A DNA stretch of 6,720 nt from Myxococcales bacterium (GCA_007120615.1 SKNI01000349.1:1-6720); one strand, 5' to 3'; positions 1-6,487 are shown, numbered from the stretch's first letter. The notes: generated from the sequence alone by a model not told the origin. Numbers and translations: made by a program.

Positions 1-606
1 CCGGTCTGGAATCAGCACGCCTACAGCGTCACCAACGTCTGCGACGGGGTCGACGATTCGCTCTGCATTGGCGTCGACAATCGACCGGGCGCCATCCCCA
101 GCGGCCGGATCAACAATTGGGACGTCGACTACCTCAATAACTATCGCCAGAACTCTCAGGGCGAAGGTCTCTTTCACGCCCCGGACCTTGTCATTACTGA
201 CCTTCAGGGCCGCTGTAATTCCGAGGGATTCACCCTGGTGGTCACCGTTGCCAATCAGGGGAGCCGCGCGGTCATCGAGGGCTTAAACGTCGCTCTCTTC
301 GCCGAAATCGACGGCGCCGAGGAGTTAATCGCCGTCTTGCAAACCACCGAACTACTCGCCCCCGGAGCCAGCGAAACCCTGACCTATGTCTGGGATGACG
401 CTCCCTTCCAGGTCGGGAGCGGTGATGAGGTTGACGTCTTTGCTCGGGCAAATGACGACGGCACCGGACAGCGGCAATACCGGGAATGCGACGAGACCAA
501 TAATGAGCGAATGGCTACTGCGATCTGCGCCTGTGCCACCGATGATGATTGCGAAGTCGCTCATTATTGTGCTGATGATGGTGTCTGCAGGCCAGTTCCC
601 GGTTGA
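1..606 (+). CDS. C-terminal part of a secreted surface protein with CARDB-like domain and Cys-rich tail (5' truncated)
   Basis: The frame is open from the first base with no stop, so this is the last 201 codons of a longer gene that begins outside the window. Visible residues 1-60 form a conserved-looking segment rich in Asn, Asp and aromatic residues (motifs NQHAYSVTNVC and NNYRQNSQGEG). Residues 61-173 look like a CARDB-type Ig-like adhesion domain: a PDLVITDL opening, alternating beta strands (TLVVTVANQG), an LAPGASETLTY strand pair, and a closing CDETNNE motif. The tail carries five closely spaced cysteines (C176, C178, C184, C190, C196) with an acidic DDDC turn, resembling the small disulfide modules at the ends of myxobacterial-type surface proteins. 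Such proteins are exported and often carry FG-GAP/VCBS repeats upstream, which I cannot see here. The role is probably cell-surface adhesion or structure; the exact function is unknown. Confidence 0.8.
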   Translation, partial: PVWNQHAYSVTNVCDGVDDSLCIGVDNRPGAIPSGRINNWDVDYLNNYRQNSQGEGLFHAPDLVITDLQGRCNSEGFTLVVTVANQGSRAVIEGLNVALFAEIDGAEELIAVLQTTELLAPGASETLTYVWDDAPFQVGSGDEVDVFARANDDGTGQRQYRECDETNNERMATAICACATDDDCEVAHYCADDGVCRPVPG

Positions 607-618
607 GAAGTCACCGAA

Positions 619-1635
619 CTAGCTTCCCACTTTCACGCAAATCTTGCCGAAATGGGCCCCTTCGGCCATGTGGTCGAAGGCCTCTTTTACCTCGTCGAAC
701 TCCACGACCCGGTCGATCACCGGCTTAATATCGTTGACTTCAATGGCCCGACACATCCGCTCGAACATCTCTCGGTGACCCACGATCACGCCCTGGATTC
801 GAATATTCTGCATTAAAATCGGGATGACGTTGAGCTCCTGAATTCCTCCTGACAGCACCCCGATCAGGCTTATCTGCCCGCCAATGCGAACCGCTCGAAT
901 CGATTGCTTTAGGGTCCCCGCTCCTCCAACCTCAATGACCTGATCGACTCCTCGATCATCGGTTAACTTTCGAGCGGCCTTTCCCCACTCTTTCTCCGAG
1001 CGGTAATTGATGCCTTCATCGGCAAAGAGCGAGAGGACTCTCTCTAATTTCTCATCGCTACTGGAGGTGACGATCACCCTGGCACCGATCATCTGGGCGA
1101 ATTGAGCGGCGAATAACGAGACCCCCCCGGTGCCCAGCGTCAAAAGCGTCTCTCCAGCTTTAAGTCCCCCCTGCTCTACGACCGCATTCCAGGCCGTTAC
1201 CGCCGCACAGGGCAGGGCCGCTCCTTGCTCATCGCTGAGATTGGAGGGAACCTCCACCACCGATTCCGCCGGCACCACCATCTCCTCGGCCAGGGTCCCA
1301 TCTCGAGGCCCCCCGAGGGTAGAAGAGAGTTTTTTGCGGGTCGGCTCCCCGCTGTACCAGTCCTGAGCGAAAATCGGCATCACCCGTTTGCCCATCCATT
1401 CCTTGTCGACCCCTTCGCCCAATCCGATCACTTCTCCCACCCCGTCGGAGCAGGGAATGACCGGCAACTTCTGACGGGGATTATACATCCCCTGAATCAT
1501 CAATAGATCCCTAAAATTCAGCGACACCGATCTCATCTTGAGCTTTATCTGCCCCGGCCCGGGCGCCTGAGACGGTCGCTCCACCATTACCAGATTATCC
1601 ATCCCGAAACTGTCTTCGATCACATAGGCTCGCAT
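619..1635 (-). CDS. Zinc-independent NAD(P)-dependent alcohol dehydrogenase / quinone-oxidoreductase-like MDR protein
   Basis: This is a complete 338-residue medium-chain dehydrogenase/reductase, the usual length for the family. Residues 1-125 form the GroES-like substrate domain, with the NFRDLL motif (40-45) typical of non-zinc members. The catalytic-zinc cysteine and the structural-zinc four-cysteine lobe are both absent; in their place is a segment with W93, LGG (107-109) and DG (112-113), as in the MDR7-like subgroup. The Rossmann domain carries the cofactor motif GTGGVSLFAAQFA (168-180), followed by VIVTSSSDEKL at the second strand and a GVDQVIEVGG strand near 229-238. It should act as a cytoplasmic NAD(P)H-dependent oxidoreductase on an alcohol, aldehyde or enone; the substrate cannot be read from sequence. 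The ATG at 1635 is preceded by AGAGG with a 5-nt spacer (1641-1645). The gene converges on the upstream surface-protein gene with 12 bp between the stops and diverges from the gene at 1744. Confidence 0.93.
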   Translation of the reverse strand: MRAYVIEDSFGMDNLVMVERPSQAPGPGQIKLKMRSVSLNFRDLLMIQGMYNPRQKLPVIPCSDGVGEVIGLGEGVDKEWMGKRVMPIFAQDWYSGEPTRKKLSSTLGGPRDGTLAEEMVVPAESVVEVPSNLSDEQGAALPCAAVTAWNAVVEQGGLKAGETLLTLGTGGVSLFAAQFAQMIGARVIVTSSSDEKLERVLSLFADEGINYRSEKEWGKAARKLTDDRGVDQVIEVGGAGTLKQSIRAVRIGGQISLIGVLSGGIQELNVIPILMQNIRIQGVIVGHREMFERMCRAIEVNDIKPVIDRVVEFDEVKEAFDHMAEGAHFGKICVKVGS

Positions 1636-1673
1636 CGAAACCTCTGAATGAGTATAATTTTATTGGCCTGGAG

Positions 1674-1709
1674 TTGAATTATTCACACGTTTTACTACAC
1701 TATACTACA
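1674..1709. promoter_or_regulatory. Divergent intergenic region with a short dyad and helically phased direct repeats
   Basis: The 108-bp gap between two divergent genes is AT-richer than its surroundings. It holds a perfect 5-1-5 dyad TGAAT-T-ATTCA (1675-1685) and two copies of TACTACA (1693-1699 and 1703-1709) with a 10-bp period. TATACT (1701-1706) is a 5/6 match to a -10 box, but TTGAAT (1674-1679, spacer 21) and TTCACA (1682-1687, spacer 13) are both badly spaced as -35 boxes, so a promoter is not proven. A regulator-binding role is inferred from position and repeat phasing. Confidence 0.3.
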
Positions 1710-1743
1710 TGCAACCCCAATTCCTCTTCCTGGTGAGGATGGT

Positions 1744-2748
1744 ATGAGCGCTTCTTCGGAAAAACAATCGTCTCCCTCTCCGATCGCCCGGACAGCTTTG
1801 AAGCTGGGGATCTGTGGGGCGGTCATCTTCGCCATCGGTTTTTCTATCGCCGTGGTCGGAACCTCGGGAACGGTCTCCGTATCCCACGCCGACGTCGCCT
1901 GGTTTAGCCCTTTTGAGCGTACCAACTCGGAGCGCTTTGAGACGTCCCTCGATAAGCTCGGCCACGACGAGCCCCGCCGGTTTAACCTCAATGGAAATAC
2001 GGTCTTCTTCTCCACGGCGACCTCCCGCAAGATGCCCCGGCAATTGATGGCTGAATACCAGGAAGAGTTTCGCAGACAGGGCCTCAACGATCAGATTTAT
2101 GTCGACCTCAGCGCCGAGCAAGCCGATGCGCGCACCTTCACATCACTCACCGGCGGCCTGGTCCCCCTGGAGATTCGAGACGATCAGATCGTTCTGGGAG
2201 GAGTGCTCACTGCCAATAAAGCCTCTACTCCTCAGGAGTTGATGAAGAATATGATGGAGGCCGACAACCCCGATGACCTCTTTCGAGCCCATCGGTATAT
2301 CGAGATCACGCGCTCTCCCGATCGTCGTCACACCTCGATTGTCAGCAGCTGGAGTGATGAAGCCTTTGACTACAGCCGCATGCGGCCGGGCTCTCGGGCC
2401 GAAGGTCAGATCTATGATCACGTCGTCCCGCCCTGCCCCGGCTGCACCCGCCTGACCCGATTTGCCGACGACAATCCGGCCGAAGCCGACCGCGTGGACC
2501 TCGCCTTTCTTGGCCCCCGCTCCATCGATGAGACCCGGGACTTCTACTACCGCACCCTGGTGGGGGACGGCTGGGTGTTTGACGAAGTTGCCGCCCGAAT
2601 GGAGAAACTCGAGGAGTTCATCGACCTGGAGGTCCCGCTGGGCGAGGCGATGACGTTTCAGCGTGGAAATCAGCAGCTGACGTTGATCGTAATGCCCGAT
2701 CCTCGCTCCGGCCAAACGATGACCCTGGCTACCCACACCGACGCCTGA
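1744..2748 (+). CDS. Unrecognised single-pass membrane protein with a CPGC motif
   Basis: This is a 334-residue protein I do not recognise. Residues 1-19 are polar and end with basic residues; residues 20-39 form one hydrophobic helix, so the remaining ~295 residues should lie outside the cytoplasmic membrane, anchored by an uncleaved helix or a signal peptide. The soluble part has two similar-looking modules. Residues 85-113 (strand TVFFST, then a helix ending in FRRQGL) and residues 250-277 (strand VDLAFLG, then a helix ending in VGDGW) follow the same strand-helix pattern, which may be an old duplication. Between them lies CPGC (231-234) after a VVPP segment; these are the only cysteines outside the membrane helix, so a disulfide or metal site is possible. 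The ATG at 1744 has GAGG five bases upstream (1735-1738). It is not an obvious operon partner of either neighbour, because a 105-bp gap without visible promoter or terminator follows. Confidence 0.85.
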   Translation: MSASSEKQSSPSPIARTALKLGICGAVIFAIGFSIAVVGTSGTVSVSHADVAWFSPFERTNSERFETSLDKLGHDEPRRFNLNGNTVFFSTATSRKMPRQLMAEYQEEFRRQGLNDQIYVDLSAEQADARTFTSLTGGLVPLEIRDDQIVLGGVLTANKASTPQELMKNMMEADNPDDLFRAHRYIEITRSPDRRHTSIVSSWSDEAFDYSRMRPGSRAEGQIYDHVVPPCPGCTRLTRFADDNPAEADRVDLAFLGPRSIDETRDFYYRTLVGDGWVFDEVAARMEKLEEFIDLEVPLGEAMTFQRGNQQLTLIVMPDPRSGQTMTLATHTDA

Positions 2749-2853
2749 AGTCTCCTCGGTTCCCGTTGTTTGCCATTCCCTTCCTTGTCTCTGAGGGGAG
2801 GGTGTGGAGGTTTTAGTAGCTGGTTCGCTTCACAATCCGAGGGAGATTACACC

Positions 2854-3516
2854 ATGAGTACGCGCACCCTTCCGCTTGACGATCAACTGCATCGCTACCT
2901 GCAGAGCGTTTCCGTTCGAGAACCTCATATCTTTGAGAGGTGTCGACTGGAAACTGCAGAGTTGCCGATGTGCAGCATGCAGATATCACCGGAGCAAGGT
3001 CAGTTTATGAACCTTTTGCTTCGTGTGATGGGAGCCAAAAACGCCATTGAACTGGGCTCTTTTACCGGCTACAGCGGTCTCTGGCTCGCCAGCGCTCTCC
3101 CGGAGAAGGGGCGCCTGGTTGCCTGTGATATCAATGAGGAGTGGGTCTGTCAGGCTCGACGATACTGGCAGGAGGCGGGCTTGATGAATCGCATCGAAAT
3201 CCGCCTCGGCGACGCCTCCGACACCCTGATCGATCTCATCGAAAAGGGCTCCGCAGACCATTTTGATTTTATCTTCGTCGACGCCGATAAAGCGAATTAC
3301 GACCGCTATTATGAACTCTCTTTGAAGTTATTGCGCCCCGGCGGGGTGGTAGCCATCGATAATGTGCTCTGGGACGGAAAGGTGGCCGATAACGCGATCC
3401 AGGATCCCGACACCTCAGCCATTCGGCAGTTAAACGAGAAGCTCGTAGATGACGACCGCATCGATCTCAGCATGATTCCCATCGGTGACGGCCTCAGCCT
3501 TTGTCGAAAGAGGTAG
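2854..3516 (+). CDS. SAM-dependent O-methyltransferase, class I, CCoAOMT/COMT type
   Basis: This 220-residue protein has the length and motif order of the cation-dependent O-methyltransferase family 3, which includes caffeoyl-CoA and catechol O-methyltransferases and bacterial relatives. The N-terminal helices include the EQGQFMNLLLR segment (47-57). Motif I is ELGSFTGYS (66-74), which binds SAM. The strand-2 acid is in ACDIN (90-94) and LGDASD (118-123) lies in the adenine pocket. FVDADK (141-146) supplies the metal-ligand D143 and the conserved Lys K146. IDN (168-170) supplies the other two metal ligands, followed by the family signature NVLWDGKV. All catalytic elements are intact, so it should transfer methyl groups to a catechol-like hydroxyl in the cytoplasm; the substrate is unknown. 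The open frame extends upstream to an ATG at 2770, but ATG 2854 is preferred because GGAG lies eight bases before it (2842-2845) and family homology begins there. The strong terminator at 3534 follows. Confidence 0.93.
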   Translation: MSTRTLPLDDQLHRYLQSVSVREPHIFERCRLETAELPMCSMQISPEQGQFMNLLLRVMGAKNAIELGSFTGYSGLWLASALPEKGRLVACDINEEWVCQARRYWQEAGLMNRIEIRLGDASDTLIDLIEKGSADHFDFIFVDADKANYDRYYELSLKLLRPGGVVAIDNVLWDGKVADNAIQDPDTSAIRQLNEKLVDDDRIDLSMIPIGDGLSLCRKR

Positions 3517-3533
3517 ACGCTGGTATTGAACAT

Positions 3534-3574
3534 AAAAAAGCGCCGTCGACCAGGAGATCGACGGCGCTTTTTTT
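3534..3574. terminator. Bidirectional rho-independent terminator between convergent genes
   Basis: A perfect 10-bp GC-rich stem (GCGCCGTCGA at 3540-3549 with TCGACGGCGC at 3558-3567) closes an 8-nt loop. It is flanked by A6 (3534-3539) and T7 (3568-3574), so it can stop transcription from either side. It lies 17 bp after the O-methyltransferase stop and 20 bp after the stop of the minus-strand methyltransferase-like gene. Confidence 0.95.
3535..3554 (+). repeat. 20-nt repeat, copy 1 (left half of the terminator)
   Basis: The left arm and first loop bases of the terminator, AAAAAGCGCCGTCGACCAGG, recur at 6530-6549 with one mismatch (G to A). Allowing one gap, the similarity extends by about six more bases. 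This copy is part of an intact hairpin; the other is not. Confidence 0.6.
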
Positions 3575-3594
3575 ATTCTTATTGACCGTTGTTC

Positions 3595-4548
3595 TTATTC
3601 GGAGTCCGTCGTGGCTTCTGCACTTTCTGGGCTTTCAGCAGGCGCTGCGGGCTTGACGAATCGAAGCGTCATCCGGTCACTCTCGCCGATCTCTTCAAAA
3701 CGGCTCTGGTCATCGCCTTCACTTCGCAAACTCGGAGGAAGGGCCCAGACACCTTCTTCATAGTCACGGGTGTCTCGGGGGTTGGCGTTAATCTCGGAAG
3801 CATCTTCCAGAACAAAACCCGCCTGCTCGGCTCGTTCCATAACGAACTCCTGGGGCAGATATCCTTTGGGGGAGGTCTCCGCCGGGTCAGCACCTTCAGC
3901 CGCTCGGTGCTGCACTACGCCGAAAACTCCGCCGGGCTTGAGCGTCTCAAAGGCAAACGCGAATACGTCGTCGATGACTTCTCGATTATACCACCCATGC
4001 ATGCTTCGAAAGCTGACGATCATATCAGCCGACTCCGGCCCGCCGATGTCGACGGTCTCCGGGGGCTCGAAGGTGCCTACTCGAATATTACCGAATACTT
4101 CAGCCTGGGCTTCCAGCAACTCTTGATATTCCAGACCAATCTGAGTGCGGTAGGCTTCGGTGTCTTCGGGGTCAAAAGCAAATGAGCCCACCGTCAAATG
4201 ACCTTCTTCCGCAAGAAAAGGAGCCAGAACCTCGGTGTACCAGCCACGGCCCGGGGATAGCTCGACCACCGTCATACCGGGAGCGATGCCGAAGAAATCC
4301 AGGGTATCTGCGGGGTTTCGATATTGATTTCGGACTCGATTTTCTTCCGAGCGATGATCTCCGTCGGCGATAGCCTGAAGAATATCGAGGGTGGCGAGTT
4401 CTTCGACCACCTCTTCTTGTTCGGGAGCCTCCTGCTCGGCCTCCTGCTCGACAACAGGCTCTTCGTCAGGAGTAGCCTGGCTACTCGAACAACCGGCTGC
4501 CAATCCAATCACCAGACTGGCTGCTAATACTCTTCTCGCTACTTTCAT
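3595..4548 (-). CDS. Methyltransferase-like lipoprotein (COG4798-type predicted methyltransferase)
   Basis: This 317-residue protein has a lipoprotein signal peptide: basic start MKVARR, hydrophobic core to residue 18, and lipobox AAG-C20. A Ser/Glu-rich linker (21-52) follows, then a class I methyltransferase-like domain (about 53-298). Family features include HRSEENRVRNQYRNPADTL (65-83), the motif-I-like ELSPGRGWYTEVLAP (96-110), the strand-4 region DMIVSFRSMHGWYN (175-188), the helix-strand LKPGGVFGVVQHR (203-215) and DRMTLRF near the end. This layout matches the predicted methyltransferases of COG4798, which often carry signal peptides. Classical ELGxGxG is replaced by ELSPGRG, as in that family. 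Whether it binds SAM outside the cytoplasm is unknown. ATG 4548 is chosen because GGAG sits six bases upstream; a TTG at 4566 would place that ribosome binding site inside the gene. It converges on the O-methyltransferase and shares its terminator. Confidence 0.85.
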   Translation of the reverse strand: MKVARRVLAASLVIGLAAGCSSSQATPDEEPVVEQEAEQEAPEQEEVVEELATLDILQAIADGDHRSEENRVRNQYRNPADTLDFFGIAPGMTVVELSPGRGWYTEVLAPFLAEEGHLTVGSFAFDPEDTEAYRTQIGLEYQELLEAQAEVFGNIRVGTFEPPETVDIGGPESADMIVSFRSMHGWYNREVIDDVFAFAFETLKPGGVFGVVQHRAAEGADPAETSPKGYLPQEFVMERAEQAGFVLEDASEINANPRDTRDYEEGVWALPPSLRSEGDDQSRFEEIGESDRMTLRFVKPAAPAESPESAEATTDSE

Positions 4549-4588
4549 GTCGAACTCCGTGGGCAAAGATTGATAAAGCCGTCCGGTT

Positions 4589-4604
4589 TTTCCCGATCGG
4601 GAAA
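4589..4604. promoter_or_regulatory. Perfect 16-bp palindrome, candidate operator
   Basis: TTTCCCGATCGGGAAA is a perfect inverted repeat with no central gap, 40 bp upstream of the start of the methyltransferase-like lipoprotein gene and 169 bp upstream of the RCC1-like gene. It has no T-tract on either side and no loop, so it is not a terminator. On the minus strand a TTGACC (4625-4630) lies about 20 bp further upstream, but no good -10 box follows it, so I do not call a promoter. A dimeric regulator site is inferred. The remainder of the divergent gap (4549-4773) shows nothing else I can support. Confidence 0.4.
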
Positions 4605-4773
4605 CTTCATGTAGCGGACGAACTGGTCAATTCCGCCTTCGCTGTATCAGAGATCGGCCAATGACACCATTTTCACTTTGTAAAGATTCACTCGACTTTG
4701 GTCGGTTGCGAACGCGTCTATCTTTGATCAGGTAGCAGATCGTTGTACTTCTCTCATGCCTGGGATAGCGGTT

Positions 4774-5787
4774 ATGCGAAGCGTCCTAATTCCCGTATTT
4801 ATAGCTCTATTTGGTATGGGATTTGCCGCCACGGTCCTGGCCGTTACTCCCGCTCAGACCGACGATTTCGAGACCTTTCCCGAGCCCGACCCCGGGGAAG
4901 TTCCCCAACCGGGCCCCCCGGAATTGGACGAGCCACCGGAGCCCACCGAAGATCTCTTTCCGCTCCCGGAGGACACCGATGACGTAGAGGCCTATCTGCG
5001 ACTTCTCGACCCCCGCCCACCCCTTGCGATCACTCGACTCGCCATGACTGAAAACGAGATCTGTGGACTGACCCAGGGAGGTTGGCTGGCTTGCTGGTCG
5101 CTCTTCGACGACGATAGCCTGGTCTTCCCGGAGGGGATCTTCGCCCAGGTTACCGCCGGCTCCGATCACTTTTGCGCCATTGATGCCTGGGGCGAACCTC
5201 GGTGTTGGGGTGCCGATGATCGGGGCCAGCTCGAAGTCCCACCACAGCAATTTTTAATGCTCGCTGCCGGTGCTACCCATACCTGTGGTCTGGACCTGGT
5301 CGGAGAACCGGTCTGCTGGGGTGATCTGGACCAGGCGCACCTTGATCCTCCCGATGGACCGTTTCAAATCATCGAAGCCGGAGGTAATCGCACCTGTACC
5401 GGCTCCGCCGCGGAAGCGCCGGTGTGCTGGGGAATGCCTTCGGAACCAGCCCGACCATTTACCGAGCCCTTATACAACCTCGATATGAGCAGCTCGATCA
5501 TCTGCGGGCTCGACGCCACCCGTCTTCCCCGGTGCGCCTTCACCGAAGACACTGCTCCTTTTGACCCTCCCGACGAACTCGCCGCCTCGGTCTCTGCTGG
5601 AGGTGACTTCATCTGCATCCTCGATACCCTCGGCGACGTTCACTGCACTGGTCCGGGAGCTCCCGCTCTTCCCGACGAACCTCTCATCGCGCGAGCCATC
5701 GCCTCCAATGAAATCATGGTATGCGCCGTTACGACCCTCAATAATATTCTATGCTGGGATCGCGACGATGAGGTCTTTCGAAGCTGA
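4774..5787 (+). CDS. Secreted RCC1-like seven-repeat beta-propeller protein with paired cysteines
   Basis: The 337-residue product has an N-terminal signal peptide (basic MR, hydrophobic residues 4-23, likely cleavage in the TVLAVTPA region). A Pro/Asp/Glu-rich linker (30-70) follows, then seven RCC1-type repeats (about 85-333). Each repeat follows the pattern (A/S)-x4-C-x9-C, often CGL…CWG. The cysteine pairs are C97/C107, C134/C144, C171/C181, C208/C218, C244/C254, C281/C291 and C317/C327. Pair spacing is always ten residues, the repeat period is 36-37, and there are no other cysteines. Seven blades are the number expected for a closed RCC1 propeller, and one disulfide per blade is likely after export. 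Role and partner are unknown; such proteins are usually cell-surface or extracellular. ATG 4774 gives the best signal peptide and has a weak GGGA eight bases upstream; an in-frame ATG at 4756 adds six residues but lacks a ribosome binding site. Confidence 0.85.
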   Translation: MRSVLIPVFIALFGMGFAATVLAVTPAQTDDFETFPEPDPGEVPQPGPPELDEPPEPTEDLFPLPEDTDDVEAYLRLLDPRPPLAITRLAMTENEICGLTQGGWLACWSLFDDDSLVFPEGIFAQVTAGSDHFCAIDAWGEPRCWGADDRGQLEVPPQQFLMLAAGATHTCGLDLVGEPVCWGDLDQAHLDPPDGPFQIIEAGGNRTCTGSAAEAPVCWGMPSEPARPFTEPLYNLDMSSSIICGLDATRLPRCAFTEDTAPFDPPDELAASVSAGGDFICILDTLGDVHCTGPGAPALPDEPLIARAIASNEIMVCAVTTLNNILCWDRDDEVFRS

Positions 5788-5827
5788 TTTAGGTTTGAGC
5801 GCGGACGCTTGATATGCACCCACCTGG

Positions 5828-5855
5828 TTGACTCCGCGTACGATGGCCCTATAAC
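5828..5855 (+). promoter_or_regulatory. Sigma70-type promoter for the ferritin-like gene
   Basis: TTGACT (5828-5833, 5/6 match to the -35 consensus) and TATAAC (5850-5855, 5/6 match to the -10) are separated by 16 bp. Transcription would start near 5862, giving a leader of about 45 nt before the ATG at 5907. The preceding gene ends at 5787 without a clear terminator, so some read-through is possible. Confidence 0.6.
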
Positions 5856-5906
5856 TTGTTGCTCCCCGAACGTTCCCCAATCAATGACTAATGGCAGGAG
5901 TATCTC

Positions 5907-6371
5907 ATGAGTTCAAAAGAAGAGTTAATCAAACGCCTCAACACCGCTATGGCCTGGGAATTAGCCGGCGTGATTCAATATATGCAGGCCGCCGTGATGG
6001 TTACGGGCCACGCTCGTGAGACCTTCTATGATTTCTTCCATGAATCCAGTGAAGAGGCTCGCGATCACGCCGAGTTAGTCGGTCAAAAGATCGCCGTCCT
6101 CGGCGGCGTTCCCACCGTAGAGCCTGCAACCATTCGACAGGCCGCCGACATCGACGGAATGCTTGAAGCTGCTCTGGAACTGGAAAAAGACGCCCTGAAA
6201 GCCTGGGAAGATGCCCATGCCGTGGCTGACGCTGCCAATCCGGGAACTGTCTTCTGGATCGAGGAACATGTCGCCGAAGAGCAAGAACATGTCGATCACC
6301 TTCGAAAACTCACTCAGAAGGTAAAGTTCGCCTCCTCTGATATCAAAAAAGCCAGCAATAAATCGGGCTGA
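5907..6371 (+). CDS. Ferritin-like diiron protein (bacterioferritin-related)
   Basis: This 154-residue, almost entirely helical protein has the length and four-helix pattern of bacterioferritins and related ferritin-like proteins. The helix 1 motif NTAMAWELAGVIQY (12-25) supplies E18; helix 2 (FHESSEEARDHAE, 44-56) supplies E50 and H54; helix 3 (ALELEKDA, 89-96) supplies E91 or E93; helix 4 (AEEQEHVDHL, 123-132) supplies E125 and H128. These would bind two irons at a ferroxidase centre. The haem-ligating Met found near position 52 of bacterioferritin is absent, so it is probably haem-free. A role in iron storage or peroxide detoxification in the cytoplasm is inferred; cage assembly cannot be judged. 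The E50 to H54 spacing is one residue longer than the usual E-x2-H. AGGAG lies six bases before the ATG (5896-5900). The gene has its own promoter and terminator, so it is monocistronic. Confidence 0.88.
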   Translation: MSSKEELIKRLNTAMAWELAGVIQYMQAAVMVTGHARETFYDFFHESSEEARDHAELVGQKIAVLGGVPTVEPATIRQAADIDGMLEAALELEKDALKAWEDAHAVADAANPGTVFWIEEHVAEEQEHVDHLRKLTQKVKFASSDIKKASNKSG

Positions 6372-6386
6372 TTAACCGTTATGATT

Positions 6387-6417
6387 CGGCGGTGAGACCA
6401 CTCACCGCCGTTTTTTT
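6387..6417 (+). terminator. Rho-independent terminator of the ferritin-like gene
   Basis: A perfect 10-bp stem (CGGCGGTGAG at 6387-6396 with CTCACCGCCG at 6401-6410) closes an ACCA tetraloop and is followed by T7 (6411-6417). It begins 15 bp after the stop codon. Confidence 0.95.
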
Positions 6418-6437
6418 CGGTGGGTTTTGGATGATTT

Positions 6438-6487
6438 TGATATTAATTTTCAATTTCTCCTTGACCCGATATTGAAATCTATTATCA
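6438..6487. promoter_or_regulatory. Two Fur-box-like dyads in an AT-rich leader
   Basis: TGATATTAATTTTCA (6438-6452) matches the 7-1-7 Fur consensus TGATAATnATTATCA at 12 of 14 positions. TGAAATCTATTATCA (6473-6487) matches at 11 of 14, with a perfect right half. Their centres are 35 bp apart. The second lies inside a larger inverted repeat with perfect 8-bp arms, GATATTGA (6468-6475) and TCAATATC (6485-6492). Binding of an iron-responsive repressor is inferred; AT-richness could create weak matches by chance. Confidence 0.4.

Noticed and set aside
1653..1658. Perfect TATAAT on the plus strand as a promoter for the membrane-protein gene
   Set aside because: No acceptable -35 box lies 16-18 bp upstream; that position falls at the start codon of the divergent gene.
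2143..2736. A 197-codon open frame on the minus strand inside the membrane-protein gene
   Set aside because: It lies wholly opposite the 1744-2748 gene, has no ribosome binding site I can see and no recognisable domain. The overlapped gene has a good start and a coherent membrane-helix-plus-soluble-domain layout.
2770..2853. N-terminal extension of the O-methyltransferase to an ATG at 2770
   Set aside because: The extra 28 residues are unlike the family, and a good GGAG stands in front of ATG 2854 instead.
3589..4185. A 198-codon plus-strand open frame opposite the methyltransferase-like lipoprotein gene
   Set aside because: The minus strand encodes a recognisable signal peptide and methyltransferase domain; the plus frame has low-complexity composition and begins just after a terminator.
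2854..4548. The two neighbouring methyltransferase genes as one functional pair or pathway
   Set aside because: They are convergent, belong to different methyltransferase families, are separated by a strong bidirectional terminator, and one appears to be exported. Adjacency alone does not support a shared pathway.
4807..5250. A 147-codon minus-strand open frame opposite the RCC1-like gene
   Set aside because: The plus strand shows regular repeats with paired cysteines, so this is a shadow frame.
5795..5815. Small hairpin after the RCC1-like gene (GAGCG…CGCTT) as a terminator
   Set aside because: The stem is only about 4-5 bp and no T-tract follows.
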